Of a stretch of DNA of 64,000 nucleotides, positions 59,236 to 64,000 are shown piece by piece. The notes below the pieces were generated by a model. That model ran no database searches. It was not told the origin of the DNA and saw only the letters and a list, made by a program, of their open reading frames with translations. The position numbers were made by a program, and so were the translations under genes. Every line of letters begins with the position of its first letter. The stretch's first letter is position 1. The DNA comes from Ancistrus triradiatus (lineage: Eukaryota > Chordata > Actinopteri > Siluriformes > Loricariidae): assembly GCA_025084515.1 (NCBI GenBank), contig JAJAGP010000567.1, positions 36,001 through 100,000 on the forward strand. Direction: 5' to 3'.

Positions 59236-61245
59236 TTAGTTATCATCGTCGTCATCATCGTTATCAAAGATGTCTGCGACCGTCCTGAAAAAGAGACGTG
59301 GTTACTACAATATTAGACTACAGAAACATATTTGTAATGTTATTCAAGTTGTGAGTCGTACTTGTAGATCGAACCGGAGACAGAGTCCAGGAAGCCACCT
59401 TTAAGCACGAAAGTTGAAAATAAGTTAAATGTATTTTATAGCAGTGGTCTGTAATTGTCAGTCGCTTTCTTACCTGGCTGGCACACGGTGTCACAAACAG
59501 GGCACACAGCGCACATGCTGCACTCCTGAAAAGAGTCAAGTTGAACAGACTTAAGAACATTTTAGCTGTAATCCATAAACATAAACATCACCCATGTTAT
59601 CATGCTTATAAGCACGTCTCTCAGTTTGTCTCCCATCGTCTTTGTCTATCAGTATCTGTTATCATGTCTCATGTTTCTCGCCATGTCCCTCGTTATGTCT
59701 CTCATGGCTATCAGCATGTCTCCATCGTCTCACAGTACGTCTATGTTTCTCTTTATGTTTCTCACTATATCTCTCATTATGACTCAGTATTTCTCACATC
59801 ACGTCTCTCATCGAGTATCTCACCATGGCTCTCAGTAGGTCTCCCACTGTCTCCTATCATGTCTGTGTCTTTCAGTCTGTCTTTTATCATGTCTCTGATT
59901 ATGTCTCATTCTTTTAGTGTCTCATCATCTCTTGTCATGTCTTTGTCTCCCAGTCTCTCACCACGTCATTTCACCATGCCTCTCAGTAGGTCTTCCGTCT
60001 CCATTCGTCTGCCATCATGTCTGTGTCTTTCAGTATGTCTCTCATCATGACTATTGTGAAGTCTCGGTCATGATGTCTCCCACCATATCCATAACATACA
60101 TAATGTATCCACTGCTCTGCTGAACATGCCTGAACGAGGGTCCTAACTGTCTTTTTATGGAGTGACCCGAGTCAATTATGCAGTTCAGTACTGTTGGACT
60201 AACTGCTTTCTCCTCATTACTAGTGTCCATGGATAACCCATGAATAAACTGACATGAAGCTGCATGTGTCTGGCGTGTTTGTGACATGTCGCTCACATCG
60301 CAGAATTCACAGTATTCAGACTTGTCTCCCGCTTTACATGGGCACTTGTCACAGCTTTCGCAGTGCTGAGGGAAAGGGACAGGAAGGAAAACATAAATGC
60401 AACCAAGCTGATTTAAGGTACAATGTTGAGTTACAAAGAAGGTTAGTGCATTTCTGTAGATTACGATTAATACTACCATATCCTGCAGGTCACACTGCGA
60501 ATGGCTGTGGTTTGAGGATGACATGATTTCTTTTTAGATGAGAGAGAATTCTGATATTTGCCATTTACATTAACATTAGACATTCAAATAAGCCAATCAA
60601 AGACCCTAAAGGCTTCAGCTGATTAACTACCTTTGTGGAGTTGTTTTGGTTAGTGAATATTTGGATAACAGCTTATTAATATTACTTCTTAGGGAGAAAT
60701 TCTTACCTGGTTTTTACATTCAAAACTCTGCCTACTTTCAATTATGTCCTTTCATGTGCCACCCATATGTGTGTGTCACTTTTGTGTATGTATGCATGTA
60801 TGTGTTAAATGATGCTCGTACGTGTGTGTGCCACTCATTTCAATGTCTCTATACCATTCCTATGTGTATGGGCATGTATGCATCTATGCATGTGTGTTTC
60901 ACTCCTGTGTGTGTCGTTCATCCGTGTGTGTCCCATGTACTGTATGTATTCACTGGTTTGTGTGTGTTGCTCACAGGTATGTGTGCTGCTCGTTTGTGTG
61001 TCGCCCATATGTATGCATGTTTGTATGCGTGTAGCAGAATAGAGGTTCAGACAGGGGTTTAAAACCCTATATGTTCACATTTCACTGACTATAATCACAT
61101 CATTAAAGGCAACACAAGCTACTGATGTAATGTGACTGTGACTACAGATTACATGGCACTACCTCACAGTGGTCACAGAACTTGCAGACCGATCCGTCAT
61201 GGTATTCTTCGTCGTCGTCATCATCATCATCGTCGTCGTCGTCAT
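59236..61245 (-). CDS. hrc: Histidine-rich Ca-binding protein, C-terminal part (partial)
   Basis: Sarcoplasmic reticulum lumen protein that binds Ca and triadin in muscle. Exons (minus): 61245-61163, 60365-60297, 59525-59474, 59398-59362, 59284-59236; GT-AG junctions, consistent phases, about 96 C-terminal residues. The first listed exon opens with a run of 12 Asp then EEYHDGSVCKFCDHCE. The next gives HCESCDKCPC and SEYCEFCD, the third ECSMCAVCPVCDTVCQPG. This Cys-x2-Cys ladder followed by a short GFLDSVSGSIYKTVADIFD tail is the HRC C-terminal signature. The protein ends in an Asp-rich tail (DNDDDDDDN). The exon at 61163 enters in phase 1, so at least one upstream exon, normally the large one with the His/acidic repeats, must lie beyond the right edge; none was seen to 64000. 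HRC is linked to NOSIP and RCN3 on human 19q13.33. Confidence 0.85.
59590..60110. repeat. Degenerate TCTC-ATCATG minisatellite in an hrc intron
   Basis: Imperfect roughly 20-bp units of the type tcatcatgtctctcagtatg run through the intron between hrc exons 60297 and 59525. The 169-codon Ser/His-rich plus frame over it is a repeat translation. Confidence 0.8.
60755..61035. repeat. Degenerate TGTGTG-rich minisatellite in an hrc intron
   Basis: Imperfect units with gtgtgtcactc, catgtatg and cgttcatccgtgtgtgtccc words. They give rise to Cys/Val-rich plus frames that are not genes. Confidence 0.75.
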
Positions 61246-61254
61246 CTGTAAGAA

Positions 61255-63638
61255 ACATTTAGGTCTCTGTACAATTCGTTTCTGCCCAGTTACCTCACCT
61301 CAGATAAAACTCGTAGGGATTTGTACAAGCCATCAAGGTTTAATTGGTGTTTAAAGCAATAAGTGTGAGCCTTGCACCCATCATTACTGTTAAACAGATT
61401 ATTCTTGTATGAACACTTATGAGACCTTTTTATTAAGGTGCATATAGTACTGTCTTTATAGTACTGCCACCACTAGATTTGATGATGGACCCAAACTTGG
61501 ATTCGTCAGTCCATAGCTAACAAATTAAACATTTCATAAAAGAAAATGTGAAATATGGTTAGCTGGTTACTTTGAGCAAGTGTCATGAAGTAGCCAGATA
61601 TACACACAGCTAAACAGCTCACTAGTTTTGCTTAGCTCAACGATAACGCTATAAACTAAGACAATTCAATAGAATAAGGCATTAAATAAGTTGGATGGGC
61701 TCTTCCAGATCCCTTCGGTATTTTAATAATTATGGTGTTTATTCGTTACCTAAATCTCCCATGCAGTTTCCTAAAGCTAGCTTGCTTTTAATTAACATAG
61801 ACAGGAATTCAACAAGAGGCTCTCACTGGAGTTTTTAAGCACACACAAAAAGCTAGCTAGCTATACGTTTCATAAAATAAGACATGGAATATAAATAGTT
61901 GTCATGAAGTAGCCAGGCACACACAGCTAAACAGCTAACTGGCTATTGTTGTACTAACTATCTACAATAATGGCAGTTTCAATGTATCTAACCAGTACTA
62001 ATTAAATTAACCATTACATGATAAAAGGTACTAAATCCTTATATTAGGGCAACATACTTAAACTGGTGGAAACTGGAAGATTCATGAAATAAGGTATATA
62101 TAAATACAGCTGGTGAGACATTGTGAGACAGAGGAGCTGTCACTGAAGGCTGAAGTAGCTACACATAAATAGTTACATAGCTATGCAATTAAGCTACCCT
62201 GCTAAAATAAATAGCATATGTTGTGCTTTGGATGATGCTGTCATTTATCATGACCATACGAGTTCCATTTTGTCCAAGTTAGGTCATTCTAGTTAGTACT
62301 GATTTGGTTGTGGTTTAATATAAGATTAGACAGCCTTTATTGTGATTGTACAGTTACCTATACAACTAGGAACTGGTTTAGCTTGGTTTCCTGTTCCCTC
62401 GCTGCACAGTAACTACTGTAAGGGAGCTCTTAACTTTGTTCAAATCACATTCTCCCTCTTTCAATATGTCTCCACTGTGTGAACTGTACAGAGTTGTATT
62501 TACAGCTTACTCAAATTTGAGGTAGAATGGTGAAAGGAAATGACACTGAGGAGATAGCATTAATGTTGCTACAGGTACATAGCTCCATAGCTTACAATAT
62601 TGCTAAAAAGCAGGTATGCAATAAAATAAGGTGTTAAATAAGCTGAATGGGGTATTCAGGGGTATTTGGTAGGGATACATTGCTCAAAATAAGGCGTTAC
62701 TAAAACACTATCTTTAACTGAAGCACCCTTGTACTTTAGTAAGGCTAGCTATCTTGTTAGCATTAATCGATAGGATAATATCTAGTGGCTCTCAGTGGAA
62801 TATTATATCTACAGATATATGCAAAGAAAAGCTGATTTAGCTGGTAAACTAAAATGTTCTTGCTGGTAAAGTGAGCTGGCCATCTTACTTAAGTGTCCAA
62901 AACACAACGTATTTGTTGTTTTTTTAAGCAGGATAGTCCAGTTGCAGACGTCGTCGTAGCAACTACAGATACTACGGTATTCATTTAATAAGATATTCAA
63001 AACTCACTTACATGTGGGCTTTAGGGCCGTTTGATAGCTAGGATGCCTTGGTTAACACCAAGACCAACAAGCATGCTTTTTCGTGTGTGGACAGTTAAAG
63101 ACATCAGAGATACGTTATCTCAATTTGTGTTTGTTTGTCAGTTTGCACATCACGGGGTTGTATAGATGTGGCTGTTTTCCTCTGATACTGAGCTCCCTAG
63201 TGCAGTGCTCCTGTTTAAACACACCCACTTTAACTCACTAATGAGCTTGTTAATGAGCTGAGTGATTGGATCAGGTGTTGGGAGCAGGGAAAACGCTAAA
63301 AGGTGTTGAGCGTTGCGGCTCCAGGACCAGAAATGAGGAACACTGATAACGTGATTATTTTTCACACAGAAAATACAAACCAAGTCCGACAAACCAGCTC
63401 TTACATTCTACAGCGATGATACCAAACTGCTGTGCAGTCAGTAGTAATCTGGTAGAACCAGGCTTGTCTGATATTGTGCTCTTTATTGTTTGTTAAAGGC
63501 TGCATTAAGCTGCATTGTCTTTTGACATAAAGGTCTCAGTAATCAGGGAGCACACGGAGCAAACCTCGGGATCATTTGATTTATTCCATCGTTTCAAAGT
63601 GGGGTTAAACTATGTGATGATGACGTGCTTAGATAATG

Positions 63639-63675
<37 letters not shown>

Positions 63676-64000
63676 AGTAGATTGACTCCAAAACAAAACA
63701 ATCACAGAGAAAGAATGATAAGAAAAAGTGTGAAAGTGGTAATACCATGTTTCCTGTTCCCTTTATGCACAGTACATTGGGAGTGCTTAACTTTGTTCAA
63801 TTCACGTTCTCTCTCTTTCAGTATGCCTCCACTGTATGAAATGTACAGGGTTTTATTTCTTGTTTAGTCAAATTTGACACAATGTCCCCGAAGTAAAATA
63901 AAATGAATTTTAAAGAAGAATGAATTGTATTCGAATCAATACTCACACCAGTTGACCATGTAATAAGGTTATTAATTTGTTATAATTTAATAGTAACACA
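61255..64000. other. hrc upstream intron; diverged duplications, no exon seen
   Basis: Contains related segments: 61675-61870 with 62625-62840 (aataaggcattaaataagtt / aataaggtgttaaataagct), 61582-61630 with 61901-61950 (gtcatgaagtagccag), and 62373-62530 with 63740-63885 (ttcctgttccct.., cttaactttgttcaa). These point to old tandem and segmental duplications. No further hrc exon or other gene was recognised. Confidence 0.45.
63637..63674. repeat. (AAT)n microsatellite
   Basis: Perfect trinucleotide run of about 12 units. Confidence 0.92.

Noticed and set aside
59541..60050. 169-codon Ser/His-rich plus frame
   Set aside because: It is a translation of a degenerate 20-bp minisatellite inside an hrc intron, on the strand opposite to the gene.

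Overview
This is nuclear DNA from a vertebrate, almost certainly a teleost fish. Genes are split by GT-AG introns, microsatellites are dense, and two families of degenerate Tc1-like transposons and a tRNA-derived SINE family are scattered through it. I reconstructed four protein-coding genes exon by exon; every junction given keeps the reading frame. From left to right they are a pax10 gene (minus strand, seven coding exons, 16.6-27.8 kb), rcn3 encoding reticulocalbin-3 (plus, 44.9-51.0 kb, with a second candidate last exon at 53.75 kb), nosip (minus, nine coding exons, 54.1-58.0 kb) and the 3' half of hrc encoding the sarcoplasmic reticulum histidine-rich Ca-binding protein (minus, 59.2-61.2 kb, continuing past the right edge).

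Layout. 0-16.5 kb: no recognisable gene; GACA/GATA repeats, SINEs, MITEs, a nested non-LTR insertion, and a repeat-poor block at 7-9.7 kb that could be a 3' UTR. 16.6-27.9 kb: pax10, with a Tc1 copy in its last intron, a 28-bp tandem array in another intron and a 44-bp minisatellite filling an intron inside the homeobox. 27.9-44.6 kb: the intergenic space between the divergent genes pax10 and rcn3, holding Tc1 copies, an AT-rich 61-bp array, a mariner-type MITE and an old LINE. 44.6-58.1 kb: rcn3 and nosip, tail to tail. 58.1-64 kb: hrc 3' exons with repeat-rich introns.

Main biological points. (1) The homeobox gene resembles Pax6 from just after the paired domain to the C-terminus, but begins at the Met corresponding to the end of the paired domain, with an in-frame stop upstream. 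That is the architecture described for Pax10 (Pax6.3), a paired-less Pax4/6-class gene absent from mammals. (2) pax10 lies divergently beside rcn3. PAX6-RCN1 and PAX4-CALU are arranged the same way in human, so this looks like a third member of an ancient paralogous block. (3) rcn3 has two candidate terminal exons of identical length (108 nt), same phase, both completing the sixth EF-hand and both ending in HDEL; the second is followed closely by a poly(A) signal. I do not know of a description of this pair. RCN3, NOSIP and HRC are linked on human 19q13.33, which supports the identifications.
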